Source: an uncultured Collinsella sp.
GTDB taxonomy: Bacteria; Actinomycetota; Coriobacteriia; Coriobacteriales; Coriobacteriaceae
Assembly: GCA_900549065.1 (NCBI GenBank)
Contig: URNC01000023.1
Coordinates: 1 to 18,661, forward strand
Length of the DNA: 18,661 nt
Direction of reading: 5' to 3'
Made by a program: the position numbers and the translations under genes. Shown in pieces: positions 7,156-15,354 of this stretch. Positions within the stretch are counted from its first letter, which is position 1. Each line of letters begins with the position of its first letter. The notes below the pieces were generated by a model. That model searched no databases. It saw nothing but the letters and a program-made list of their open reading frames with translations, and was not told where the DNA came from.

Positions 7156-7172
7156 GTATAAGGAGCATGTAT

Positions 7173-8192
7173 ATGAGTAACGTTCGCGTTTGTGTAGACG
7201 TTGTGGGCGGAGACGAGAAACCTCAGGTTGTTCTCGATGGTATCGAGGCTGCGCTTGCCGCCGATCCCGATATCGAGGTTTTGGCAGCTGGCCCCGCCGA
7301 AATCGTCAATCCCTTTGCAGCTTCCCATGCACGTGTTGAGGCCCTTGAGGCACCTGACGTTATCGCCATGGATGACGATCCCATTCGCGCCGTGATGACC
7401 AAGCGTAAGTCGTCGATCGTGCTGTCGTGCCGCGCCATTAAGAAGGGCAACGCGGATGCGTTCTTCTCCGCCGGCTCCACCGGTGCCATGACCGCCGCTG
7501 CCACCGCCTACGTGACGCCGTTTAGGTATCAGGCCGAAGGCAAGAAGCAGCCGGTGCGCCCCTGTCTGACCAATGCGCTGCCCAATCGCGCCGGCGGTCT
7601 GACGGTGCTGTGCGACATGGGTGCCAACCCCGATGTCGAGGTTGACGATATGGTGCGTTTTGCCCAGATGGGTACCGCCTATGCCCGCGTCGTCCTGGGC
7701 ATCGAGCATCCTCGCGTGGGCCTGCTTGCCAACGGCACCGAGGACGAGAAGGGCTCCAACTTTACCAAGGCCTGTTTCCCTGCTATGAAGGCCGCCGTTC
7801 CCGGCTTTGTTGGTAACTGCGAGGGCACCGACCTCACCTCAGGTAACTTCGATGTCGTCGTTGCCGATGGCATGTCGGGTAATATCGCTCTCAAAGCTAC
7901 CGAGGGCGCTGCCAAGTTTTTGCTGCAGGAGCTCAAGGGTGTCTTTATGTCTTCGCTCGGCACCAAGATTGCCGCGCTGCTCATTAAAAAGCAGATGCGC
8001 GAGATTAAGGCCAAGCTCTCTGGCGATGCCAAGGGCGGCGCTATCCTGCTGGGCTTGCGCGGTGTAGTCTTGATCGGCCACGGCGCCACGTCGGTCGAGG
8101 CCGTCAAAAACGGCACGCTCGCCGCGGCTGAGGCCGTACGTGCCGGACTGGTCGAGAACGTCGCCAACTCCATGGACGGTATCGTTTTATAA
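7173..8192 (+). CDS. plsX: Phosphate acyltransferase PlsX
   Basis: The 339-residue protein has normal PlsX length. PlsX converts acyl-ACP and phosphate to acyl-phosphate, the donor for PlsY in phosphatidic acid synthesis, and sits peripherally on the membrane. The N-terminal motif reads DVVGGD (9-14), where DAMGGD is usual, and SAGSTGA (99-105) replaces SAGNTGA. Other family blocks are GLLANGTEDEKG, FVGNCEGTDLTSGNFDVVVADGMSGNIALK and the C-terminal GAILLGLRGVVLIGHGATS. I place the start at ATG 7173 because AGGAG (7161-7165) lies 7 bases upstream; the in-frame ATG at 7167 would be 1 base from it. acpP follows, in the order common to many bacteria. FakA upstream feeds the same acyl-phosphate pool. 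Confidence 0.95.
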   Translation: MSNVRVCVDVVGGDEKPQVVLDGIEAALAADPDIEVLAAGPAEIVNPFAASHARVEALEAPDVIAMDDDPIRAVMTKRKSSIVLSCRAIKKGNADAFFSAGSTGAMTAAATAYVTPFRYQAEGKKQPVRPCLTNALPNRAGGLTVLCDMGANPDVEVDDMVRFAQMGTAYARVVLGIEHPRVGLLANGTEDEKGSNFTKACFPAMKAAVPGFVGNCEGTDLTSGNFDVVVADGMSGNIALKATEGAAKFLLQELKGVFMSSLGTKIAALLIKKQMREIKAKLSGDAKGGAILLGLRGVVLIGHGATSVEAVKNGTLAAAEAVRAGLVENVANSMDGIVL

Positions 8193-8234
8193 GAGCGAGT
8201 TAGAGCGCTGTTATGTGCTTCGCGGTGCACGTCG

Positions 8235-8245
8235 TGGGGTAGAAT
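8235..8245 (+). promoter_or_regulatory. Putative promoter for acpP-rnc-smc-ftsY-ffh
   Basis: TGGGGTAGAAT holds a TAGAAT -10 hexamer (8240-8245) in the 124-bp gap between plsX and acpP. The TG is five bases upstream of the hexamer rather than three, and no clear -35 is seen. A start near 8252 would place the palindrome at 8259-8280 at the very 5' end of the transcript. Confidence 0.5.
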
Positions 8246-8258
8246 CAGAACCGTGTCT

Positions 8259-8280
8259 TGGTACCGCCCGGGCGGTACCA
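8259..8280 (+). promoter_or_regulatory. Perfect 22-bp palindrome in the acpP leader
   Basis: The core GGTACCGCCCGGGCGGTACC (8260-8279), flanked by T8259 and A8280, is a perfect palindrome. As RNA it gives a roughly 9-bp GC-rich stem with a 4-base loop, followed by the imperfect T tract TTCTTTT (8281-8287). It may be the plsX terminator, a leader attenuator for acpP or a dimeric-repressor operator at the transcription start. The sequence alone does not decide. Confidence 0.75.
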
Positions 8281-8316
8281 TTCTTTTGGTATTCATGCAC
8301 TATGAGAGGAAGCGCT

Positions 8317-8559
8317 ATGGACCGCTCCGAAATCTTCGACAAGATCGCCGAGGTCGCTGCTGACGTTCTGGGCGTCGATGTTGCCGAAATTAGCGAGGAG
8401 ACCACCTTTGACGACCTCGATGCCAACTCGCTTGAGCGCCTGCAGCTGGTTACGGCTATCGAGGACGAGTTCAACCTCGAGATCGATGACGAGACTCTGC
8501 TCTCGCTCAACTCTGTCGCCGACGCTGTCGACGCTATCGAAGCTGCCAAGGAGGCCTAG
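8317..8559 (+). CDS. acpP: Acyl carrier protein
   Basis: The 80-residue acidic four-helix protein carries acyl chains on a 4'-phosphopantetheine arm for fatty acid synthesis and acyl-ACP supply to PlsX. Helix I (EIFDKIAEVAADVLGV), the attachment region FDDLDANSLERLQLVTAIEDEF and the C-terminal VADAVDAIEAAKEA match the family. The attachment serine is Ser38. The residue before it is Asn37, where nearly all ACPs have Asp (DSL motif). I chose ATG 8317 because GAGAGGA (8304-8310) lies 6 bases upstream and the longer open frame back to 8140 would add non-ACP sequence from the leader and plsX. rnc follows after 3 bases. Confidence 0.95.
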   Translation: MDRSEIFDKIAEVAADVLGVDVAEISEETTFDDLDANSLERLQLVTAIEDEFNLEIDDETLLSLNSVADAVDAIEAAKEA

Positions 8560-8562
8560 GTC

Positions 8563-9288
8563 TTGGCTTTATCCGACCGACTTACGCGCGCCCAGGAAAT
8601 CCTGGGCCACGAGTTCAACAATAAGGTGCTGCTGCGCGCGGCGCTTACGCATCCCTCGGCAGTCGAGGGCCAGCCGGTTTCTGCCAGCTATGAGCGCCTT
8701 GAGTTCTTGGGCGATTCCATTTTGGGCGCTGTGGTCGCACGCTCCCTGTTTGAGTCCTATCCGGAGTTTGACGAGGGCAAGCTCACGCGCTTGAAGGTGT
8801 CGCTTGTCTCGGGCGCTACGCTGTCCGAGGTTTCTCACGAGCTGGGCATCGACGACATCATCATCTTTGGTGCCTCCGAGACCGGTACCGGTGCGCGCGG
8901 CCTGCATTCGGCCCTCGAGAACGTCTATGAGTCGCTCGTGGGCGCGCTGTACCTGGATGCCGGCTGGGACGTTGCGGCGGAGTTCATTCACCGTACGCTT
9001 AAGCCGCATTTGGCTTCCGAGCGTGCCGAGCATCCTGCGAACCCCAAGTCGTTTTTGCAGGAGTGCGTGCAAGCCGACGGTCACGAACCTCCGGCGTACA
9101 AGCTCGTTGGCTCCGAGGGCCCGGCGCATGCGCCCACCTTTACCGCTGTGGTGTTGATCGATGGTATTCGTCAGGGTCGCGGCTCCGGCTCCTCAAAGAA
9201 GGAAGCCGAGGGAGCTGCCGCGCTCGAAGCGCTCGACCGCATGGGTTACACCACCAACGGCGTGATTCTGAACAAGAAGCACGTGTAA
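8563..9288 (+). CDS. rnc: Ribonuclease III
   Basis: The 241-residue double-strand-specific endoribonuclease has the two expected domains. The catalytic domain (1-150) has the signature ERLEFLGDSIL (44-54), giving acidic residues Glu44, Glu47 and Asp51, and ENVYESLVGALYLD (119-132). The double-stranded RNA binding domain (about 161-230) runs from NPKSFLQE to SKKEAEGAAALEALDRMG. Glu123 matches the essential E. coli Glu117, but the position three before it, normally the metal-binding Asp (E. coli Asp114), is Asn120. The start is TTG 8563, with AAGGAGG (8548-8554) 8 bases upstream inside the end of acpP. RNase III processes rRNA precursors and some mRNAs. acpP-rnc-smc-ftsY-ffh is a conserved order. 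Confidence 0.95.
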   Translation: MALSDRLTRAQEILGHEFNNKVLLRAALTHPSAVEGQPVSASYERLEFLGDSILGAVVARSLFESYPEFDEGKLTRLKVSLVSGATLSEVSHELGIDDIIIFGASETGTGARGLHSALENVYESLVGALYLDAGWDVAAEFIHRTLKPHLASERAEHPANPKSFLQECVQADGHEPPAYKLVGSEGPAHAPTFTAVVLIDGIRQGRGSGSSKKEAEGAAALEALDRMGYTTNGVILNKKHV

Positions 9289-9298
9289 GCGAGGAACC

Positions 9299-12200
9299 GT
9301 GTATCTCAAGTCTCTCACGCTCAAAGGGTTCAAGTCGTTTGCCGACCGCGCCCATATGACGTTTGAGCCGGGCCTGACCGTCATCGTCGGTCCAAACGGC
9401 TCGGGAAAATCGAACATCTCTGACTCGATTCTGTGGGTCCTGGGCGAGCAGAGCGCCAAGCAGCTGCGCGGCCAGGCCATGGAGGATGTCATCTTCTCGG
9501 GCTCGTCGGCGCGCAAGCCGGTGGGTGTCGCCGAGGTCACGCTGGTGCTCGATAACTCGGACCATATGTTGCCCGTCGACTTTGACGAGGTCGCCATCAC
9601 CCGTCGTATGTATCGCTCGGGCGAAAGCGAGTACCTCATCAACTCGAGTCCGTGCCGCCTGATGGACATTCAGGACATCCTGCACGATTCGGGCCTAGGC
9701 AAGGATACGCATTCCATCATCAGCCAGGGCAAGCTCGACGCCATTTTGCAGAGCCGCCCCGAGGAGCGTCGCGCCCTCATCGAGGAGGCCGCCGGCATTT
9801 CCAAGCACAAGCGCCGCAAGGAGCGTGCGCTCAAAAAGATTAAGTCGATGGACGAGCACCTGACGCGTGCCCGCGACATCAATAAGGAAATCGCCCGTCA
9901 GCTGCGACCGCTGGAGCGTCAGGTCGATCGCGCGCGCAAGTACAAAGAGCTGTCCTCGCGCGCGAACGAGCTTACGCAGATGCTGGCTGTCGATGAGCTT
10001 CGTTCGCTGCAGTCGCAGTGGAACGACCTGGAGAGCCGCTCCAAGGAAGGTGCTGCCGAGCTGGAGCTTGCGCAGTACCGCATGAGCGAAAAGGAGCGCG
10101 AGCTCGAGAAGCTCCAGGTTATGCTTGAGGAAAAGGGCCTGTTTGTGGGCGACCTGGGCGAGCAACGCCGTCATATGCAAGATGTGGTCGGCCGCATTAA
10201 CTCCGACATGCGCCTGCTCGAGGAAAAGGGCCACAACATGGTGTCGCGCCTGTCTGACATGCGCGGTCAGATTTCGAGCTCCGAGCATCAGCGTCGTCGC
10301 GTGGTCGAGGAGCTCGAGGACGCGCGTGCGCAGCTTGAGGAAGTGACCGGTGCGCATATGCAAGCCCAGGAGGACGTTGACGCCGCTGGTCCTGCCGCCG
10401 CTGAGCTCCACGAGCGGCGCGTGGCGCTCGACAATCAGATTTCGCAGCTTACGCGAGAGCAACGCGATGTGCAGCGCGTGGCCGATAACGCCGCGCTCGA
10501 GCTCGCCAAGGTGAAGGATTCCTTGAGCAATGCCGAGGTCGAGGACAACATGTATGCCTCGCGCCTGGAGCAGATTGACGAGCAGCTCGAGGAGGTCACG
10601 GCCTCGCTCGAGAGCCGTCGCGACCGCGCCGAGGAGCTTGAGGGCGCTCTTGAGGAAGCGCGCCAGGCCCAGGCCGATGCGCGTGAGGCCACCGAGGTCG
10701 CCCGTGCAGCCCTGAAGGACCTGCGTAATCGTGAGAGCGAGGCGCGCAACAAGTTGTCCGAGGTGCGCTCGGAGCTTTCCAGCCAAAAGAAACTCGATGC
10801 CCGCATGGCCGACAGCTCGCCGCTCGTGAGCCGTCTGGTGGGTGCGCTGGGCGACGATGTCTCGGGTCGTCTGGGCGACGTGCTCGAGGCCCCGCGCGAG
10901 CTTGAGGGCCTGGTGGAGCAACTACTTGCCGGCGATATCGATGCGCTGCTGTTCGACGATACGTCCGCGCTTGAGCGTGCCGGTCGTTCCGCTCTGGACC
11001 AGAAGAAGGCCTCGGGTGAGGCGCTGCTGGTGGCGCGCGGCGTGAGTGGCTCTGCTGCCGCCGAGGGCGCTGCCGGTACCCGTCTGGTTGATCGTCTGTC
11101 CGTGCGCGCAGGCTACGGACCCGTCGTCGAGGCGCTGCTCGGCGGCTATTACGTCGTGGACGATCTTTCTGCCGCGCTGTCGGCGCCGGTCGTTGACGGC
11201 GTGACTTACGTGACCTCCGATGGCGCCCGCGTCGCCTGCGGCGGCCTGGTGCGTGTGGGCCTCGATGCCGGCGAGGCTTCGGGTGCTCTGGAGCGTAAGC
11301 GTCGCATTCGCGAGCTGGAGGGGCTTGAGCCTGATCTATCTGCCGTGTTTGAGCATGTGTCGGATCAGGTCATCGAGGCCAATGCGGCCGTCGAAGAGGC
11401 GCGTGCCGCTGAGGGCGATGCCGCCGGCGAGATCGCCCGTCTTGAGGGCGAGCGCCGCTCGTTGCTCTCCGAGATCGGCCGCTTGGAGCAAAGCGCCAAC
11501 AATGCCGAGGTCGAGCGCGTGCGCATCTCCAAGCGCCGCGAGCAGACCTCCGAAGCCGTTCGCGCTGCGCGCCCGCGCGTTGACGAGCTCATCCGTTCGC
11601 GTGACGAGGCCCGCGCGCAGACAAGCGATCTGGGCTTGCAGATTGCCGAGGCCAACGACGAACTCGATCGCGTTCGCCGTGACGATTCCGAGGCTGCCGG
11701 CAAGCTCGCCGATGCCAAGGTGCGCCTGGCCCAGACGAGCGAACGCCTGCGTTCGCTGAAGGGCCGTGTGCCCGACCTGGAGCATCGTCTTGAGGGCATC
11801 GACCGTCGTATCCGCGGAACACGCCAGGCTTCGCGCTCGCTCGAGCTGCTGCGCCTGCGCGTCGACCCCATGCACGAACGCTATTCTGCCCTGTTGGAAC
11901 GCGCGTCGGATTGGGCAGCGCGCCTGCGTGACCAGGCCTCTCTGGAGGAGGCGGACTCCGCTTCGCTCAAGAAGACCATCGAGGATGCCAAGGCAGAGGT
12001 TGCCCGCGCTAAGGAGCGAGTCGATACCGCCTCTGCCACGCAAAACGAGTTCAAGGTCGCGCGCGGTAAGCTCGAGGTGCAGGTAGAGGCCGCCATTAAG
12101 GCCATTACCGCCGATGGCACGACGGTGCTCGAGACAGCGCTCATGCTTCCGGCGCCCACGGACCGCGATGCCGCCGAGCGCGAACTCAACCAGCTTGTGC

Positions 12201-12835
12201 GCCAGATCAACAACCTTGGTCCCGTTAACCAAGTTGCCATGGAGGAGTACGAGCAGCTCAAGCGCCGTGCCGACTACATCGAGGAGCAGCTGGCCGATCT
12301 GGAGAGCGCGCGCAAGGCGCTCACCAAGATCACGGTGGCCATTGATCGCAAGATGCGGAAGGCCTTCCTGGTGACGTTTGAGAAGGTCGACGCGAACTTC
12401 CGCGAGATCTTCGCTATGCTCTTCCCGGGCGGCCAGGCTCATCTGGAGATGACCGATCCCGAGCATCCTGCCGAGACGGGTATCGAGGTCGTGGCGCAGC
12501 CGCGCGGCAAGCGCATCACCAAGATGATGCTCATGTCGGGCGGCGAGAAGAGCCTGACGGCGCTCGCCCTGCTCTTTGCTGTGTATCGCACGCGCACGGT
12601 GCCGTTCTATGTGCTGGACGAGGTCGAGGCGGCGCTCGATGACGCCAACCTGTCCAAGCTCATCGGCGCACTCGATGTGTTGCGTTCCGATACGCAGCTC
12701 TTGGTTATCTCGCATCAGCGCCGTACTATGGAGGACGCTGACGTCCTCTATGGCGTCTCGATGCAAGCCGACGGCGTCAGTCGCGTCGTCTCGCAAAAAC
12801 TCGATCGCGAAACCGGAAAGGTCGTGAATGCATAA
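9299..12835 (+). CDS. smc: Chromosome segregation protein SMC
   Basis: The 1178-residue protein has standard SMC architecture and length: N-terminal head with KGFKSF and Walker A GPNGSGKSN (31-39), long coiled coil (about 165-500), hinge (about 515-660, beginning near GDDVSGRLGDVLEAP), returning coiled coil and C-terminal head. The last holds the ABC signature MSGGEKS (1079-1085) and Walker B FYVLDE with Asp1107/Glu1108. SMC dimers with ScpA/ScpB (not in this window) compact and individualise chromosomes. The start is GTG 9299, 10 bases after rnc, with GAGGA (9291-9295) close upstream. The TAA shares its last base with the ftsY ATG. Confidence 0.97.
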   Translation: MYLKSLTLKGFKSFADRAHMTFEPGLTVIVGPNGSGKSNISDSILWVLGEQSAKQLRGQAMEDVIFSGSSARKPVGVAEVTLVLDNSDHMLPVDFDEVAITRRMYRSGESEYLINSSPCRLMDIQDILHDSGLGKDTHSIISQGKLDAILQSRPEERRALIEEAAGISKHKRRKERALKKIKSMDEHLTRARDINKEIARQLRPLERQVDRARKYKELSSRANELTQMLAVDELRSLQSQWNDLESRSKEGAAELELAQYRMSEKERELEKLQVMLEEKGLFVGDLGEQRRHMQDVVGRINSDMRLLEEKGHNMVSRLSDMRGQISSSEHQRRRVVEELEDARAQLEEVTGAHMQAQEDVDAAGPAAAELHERRVALDNQISQLTREQRDVQRVADNAALELAKVKDSLSNAEVEDNMYASRLEQIDEQLEEVTASLESRRDRAEELEGALEEARQAQADAREATEVARAALKDLRNRESEARNKLSEVRSELSSQKKLDARMADSSPLVSRLVGALGDDVSGRLGDVLEAPRELEGLVEQLLAGDIDALLFDDTSALERAGRSALDQKKASGEALLVARGVSGSAAAEGAAGTRLVDRLSVRAGYGPVVEALLGGYYVVDDLSAALSAPVVDGVTYVTSDGARVACGGLVRVGLDAGEASGALERKRRIRELEGLEPDLSAVFEHVSDQVIEANAAVEEARAAEGDAAGEIARLEGERRSLLSEIGRLEQSANNAEVERVRISKRREQTSEAVRAARPRVDELIRSRDEARAQTSDLGLQIAEANDELDRVRRDDSEAAGKLADAKVRLAQTSERLRSLKGRVPDLEHRLEGIDRRIRGTRQASRSLELLRLRVDPMHERYSALLERASDWAARLRDQASLEEADSASLKKTIEDAKAEVARAKERVDTASATQNEFKVARGKLEVQVEAAIKAITADGTTVLETALMLPAPTDRDAAERELNQLVRQINNLGPVNQVAMEEYEQLKRRADYIEEQLADLESARKALTKITVAIDRKMRKAFLVTFEKVDANFREIFAMLFPGGQAHLEMTDPEHPAETGIEVVAQPRGKRITKMMLMSGGEKSLTALALLFAVYRTRTVPFYVLDEVEAALDDANLSKLIGALDVLRSDTQLLVISHQRRTMEDADVLYGVSMQADGVSRVVSQKLDRETGKVVNA

Positions 12836-13752
12836 TGGGATTCTTCGATGCTCTCTCGCGCGGACTTGAGCGCAGCCGCGAGGCCCTCAACGAGGTCTTC
12901 TACTTTGGCGGCGAGGTCGACGAGGATTTTTGGGAGGACCTGGAGGACACCCTCGTAATGGGTGACATGGGCGCCGAGGTCGCTATCAAGGTCTCCGATG
13001 ACCTGCGCGATGCCGCGGCCAAGAAGAACCTCAAGACCGCTCCGCAGCTTCGCCGCGCTCTGGCCGAGCAGCTTGAGCAGCACTTTGTGCCCATCGAGCG
13101 CGATCCGTTCTCCGATACGCCGAGCTGCGTGCTGTTTGTGGGCATCAACGGTGCCGGCAAGACCACGACGGTCGGTAAGATCGCGAGCGCCATGGCTGCC
13201 CGCGGCAAGAACGTGGTGATCGGTTCGGCCGACACCTTCCGCGCGGCCGCCATCGAGCAGCTTGATGTGTGGGGCCAGCGCGCCGGCGTTCCCGTCATCA
13301 AGCGCGATCGCGGCTCCGACCCGGCAAGTGTTTGCTACGACGTGCTCGACGAGGCCGATAGGCGCGGCAGCGACCTGGTGCTCATCGATACCGCCGGCCG
13401 TCTGCACACGAGCCCCGAGCTCATGCGCGAGCTCGCCAAGGTGGTCAATGTGACCCGTAAGCGCGCCGCCAATATGGCCGCCGGCCCCATGCCCGTCTAT
13501 GTCGTGCTCGTGATCGATGCCGCAACGGGCCAAAACGGCCTCAACCAGGCGCTCGAGTTTAACGAGGCGCTGGGTCTGGACGGTATTATCATGACAAAGC
13601 TCGACGGCACGGCAAAGGGCGGTATCGCCATGGCCGTGGCCGAGAAGCTCAAGCTTCCCATCCTGCGCATCGGCGTGGGCGAGCAGGTCGATGACCTGCA
13701 GGAGTTCAATGCCAAAGATTTCTGCCGCGCCCTGGTGGGCGAGTCCAATTAA
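12835..13752 (+). CDS. ftsY: Signal recognition particle receptor FtsY
   Basis: The 305-residue SRP GTPase consists of the NG domains with almost no acidic A domain, so membrane binding would rely on the short N-terminal amphipathic helix (MGFFDALSRGLERS). The GTPase motifs are G1 GINGAGKT (103-110), DTFRAAAIEQL, G3 DTAGR (185-189) and G4 TKLDGTAKGG (254 on). FtsY docks ribosome-SRP complexes at the membrane and pairs with Ffh, encoded next. Its ATG overlaps the smc TAA as TAATG, with no strong ribosome binding site, implying translational coupling to smc. Confidence 0.97.
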   Translation: MGFFDALSRGLERSREALNEVFYFGGEVDEDFWEDLEDTLVMGDMGAEVAIKVSDDLRDAAAKKNLKTAPQLRRALAEQLEQHFVPIERDPFSDTPSCVLFVGINGAGKTTTVGKIASAMAARGKNVVIGSADTFRAAAIEQLDVWGQRAGVPVIKRDRGSDPASVCYDVLDEADRRGSDLVLIDTAGRLHTSPELMRELAKVVNVTRKRAANMAAGPMPVYVVLVIDAATGQNGLNQALEFNEALGLDGIIMTKLDGTAKGGIAMAVAEKLKLPILRIGVGEQVDDLQEFNAKDFCRALVGESN

Positions 13753-13762
13753 GGAGTGACTA

Positions 13763-15238
13763 GTGTTTGATTCCCTGAGCGATCGCCTCAACGACACATT
13801 TGACCGCCTGCGCGGCAAGGGCAAGCTGACCGAGGCCGATATTACTTCGGCCATGCGCGATATTCGCATGGCGCTGCTCGAGGCCGACGTTAACTTTAAG
13901 GTCGTCAAGGAGTTCGTCGCCAAGACCAAGGAGCGCTGCATGACCGCAGAGGTCATGGAGTCGCTCTCTCCGGTGCAAAACGTCGTCAAGATCGTGCTCG
14001 ACGAGCTTACCGAGATGCTCGGCTCCACCGAGAGCAAGCTCGTCTTTAGCAACCGTATTCCCAATGTCATCATGCTTGTGGGTCTGCAGGGCTCCGGTAA
14101 GACCACGGCTGCCGTAAAGCTGGCCTACCTGCTCAAGAAGCAGGGTCGCTCGCCGTTGCTCGCCGCGTGCGACGTCTACCGTCCCGCTGCTGCCGACCAG
14201 CTGGCCACGCTCGGTGGCGAGATCGGCGTGCCGGTCTTCCGCGGCGACGGCGAGCACCCGGTCGATATCGCCAGGGGTGCCATCCAGGAGGCAGTCGACC
14301 ACCTGCGCGATGTAGTCATCGTCGATACCGCCGGTCGTCTGCAGATCGACGAGCAGATGATGCAGGAGGCCGTGGATATCAAGAAGGCCGTCAAGCCCGA
14401 TCAGGTGCTGATGGTCGTCGATGCCATGACCGGCCAGGATATCGTCAACGTCGTCTCGACCTTCGCCGAGCGCACCGACTTTGACGGCGTGATCATCTCC
14501 AAGCTCGACGGCGATGCCCGTGGCGGCGGCGCGCTTTCCGTGCGCCAGGTGACCGGCAAGCCCATCAAGTTCGTGAGCATGGGCGAGAAGCCCGATTCGC
14601 TGGAGCCGTTCTATCCCGACCGAATGGCCAAGCGAATCTTGGGCATGGGCGATGTTGTCGGCATCATCGAGAAGGCCCAGGAGGCGGCCGACGCCGAGCA
14701 GCTCGAGGCTGCCGAGCGTATGCTGCGCGAGGGCTTTACCATGAACGACATGCTCGACCAGATGAAGGCTGTCAAGAAGATGGGCGGCATGAAGGGCATC
14801 CTGGGTATGCTCCCCGGCGGCCAGCGCGCGCTCAACCAGATGGGCGGCAATTTGGACGAGGGCATCTTCGACAAGAACGAGGCCATCATCATGTCGATGA
14901 CCAAGGAGGAGCGCCTGCGTCCCTCCATCATCAACGGCCAGCGCCGCGCCCGTATCGCCAAGGGCGCCGGCGTGACTCCCACCGAGGTCAATAGCCTTAT
15001 GAAGCAGTGGGGCGAGATGAACAAGATGATGGGCCGCATGCGCTCGATGGCCAATCAGGCACAGGCCGGTGGCAAGAAGGGCAAGAAGGGTAAGAAGGGC
15101 AAAAAGATGCGCATGCCCAATATTCCCGGTCTGGATGCCATGGGCCTGGGCGGCATGGGCGGCCTGGGAATGGGCGGTCCTAAGTCCGATATGGACCTGC
15201 TGCGTCAGATGGAAGCGCAGATGCGCAATAAGAAGTAA
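13763..15238 (+). CDS. ffh: Signal recognition particle protein Ffh (SRP54)
   Basis: The 491-residue SRP GTPase binds signal peptides and SRP RNA. NG domain motifs are G1 GLQGSGKT (107-114), ADVYRPAA-type CDVYRPAAADQL, DTAGR (188-192) and SKLDGDARGG (246 on). The Met-rich M domain (about 320-435) carries GGMKGILGMLPGG and the RNA-binding INGQRRARIAKGAG block. The C-terminus has a Lys-Gly repeat followed by a Gly/Met-rich tail, which makes it a little longer than E. coli Ffh (453). The start is GTG 13763, with AAGGAG (13751-13756) 6 bases upstream and overlapping the ftsY stop. No SRP RNA gene was seen in the window. This is the last gene before the strong hairpin at 15259. Confidence 0.97.
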   Translation: MFDSLSDRLNDTFDRLRGKGKLTEADITSAMRDIRMALLEADVNFKVVKEFVAKTKERCMTAEVMESLSPVQNVVKIVLDELTEMLGSTESKLVFSNRIPNVIMLVGLQGSGKTTAAVKLAYLLKKQGRSPLLAACDVYRPAAADQLATLGGEIGVPVFRGDGEHPVDIARGAIQEAVDHLRDVVIVDTAGRLQIDEQMMQEAVDIKKAVKPDQVLMVVDAMTGQDIVNVVSTFAERTDFDGVIISKLDGDARGGGALSVRQVTGKPIKFVSMGEKPDSLEPFYPDRMAKRILGMGDVVGIIEKAQEAADAEQLEAAERMLREGFTMNDMLDQMKAVKKMGGMKGILGMLPGGQRALNQMGGNLDEGIFDKNEAIIMSMTKEERLRPSIINGQRRARIAKGAGVTPTEVNSLMKQWGEMNKMMGRMRSMANQAQAGGKKGKKGKKGKKMRMPNIPGLDAMGLGGMGGLGMGGPKSDMDLLRQMEAQMRNKK

Positions 15239-15258
15239 CGACTGGTTGAGTCGTGTAT

Positions 15259-15303
15259 GGCGTAGGCCGCCTGGATGGTACTCCAGGCGGCCTACGCCGT
15301 TTG
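15259..15303 (+). terminator. Long hairpin ending the ffh operon
   Basis: Arms at 15259-15275 and 15282-15298 are perfect 17-bp complements (GGCGTAGGCCGCCTGGA and its reverse complement) around loop TGGTAC. The 3' side reads GTTTGTTC, a weak T tract; the minus-strand side is not T-rich. It starts 20 bp after the ffh stop and lies 56 bp before the 3' end of the convergent DUF134 gene, so it probably ends the plus-strand operon. Confidence 0.7.
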
Positions 15304-15354
15304 TTCGCAGGTTGTCGCACGCGCGGAAGCGTGTTGACGTCGAGGTGCTTGCCG

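Noticed and set aside
9695..12796. Long minus-strand open frames (408 and 486 codons) opposite smc.
   Set aside because: They are mirror frames of the smc codon bias; smc has head, hinge and signature motifs in the plus frame.
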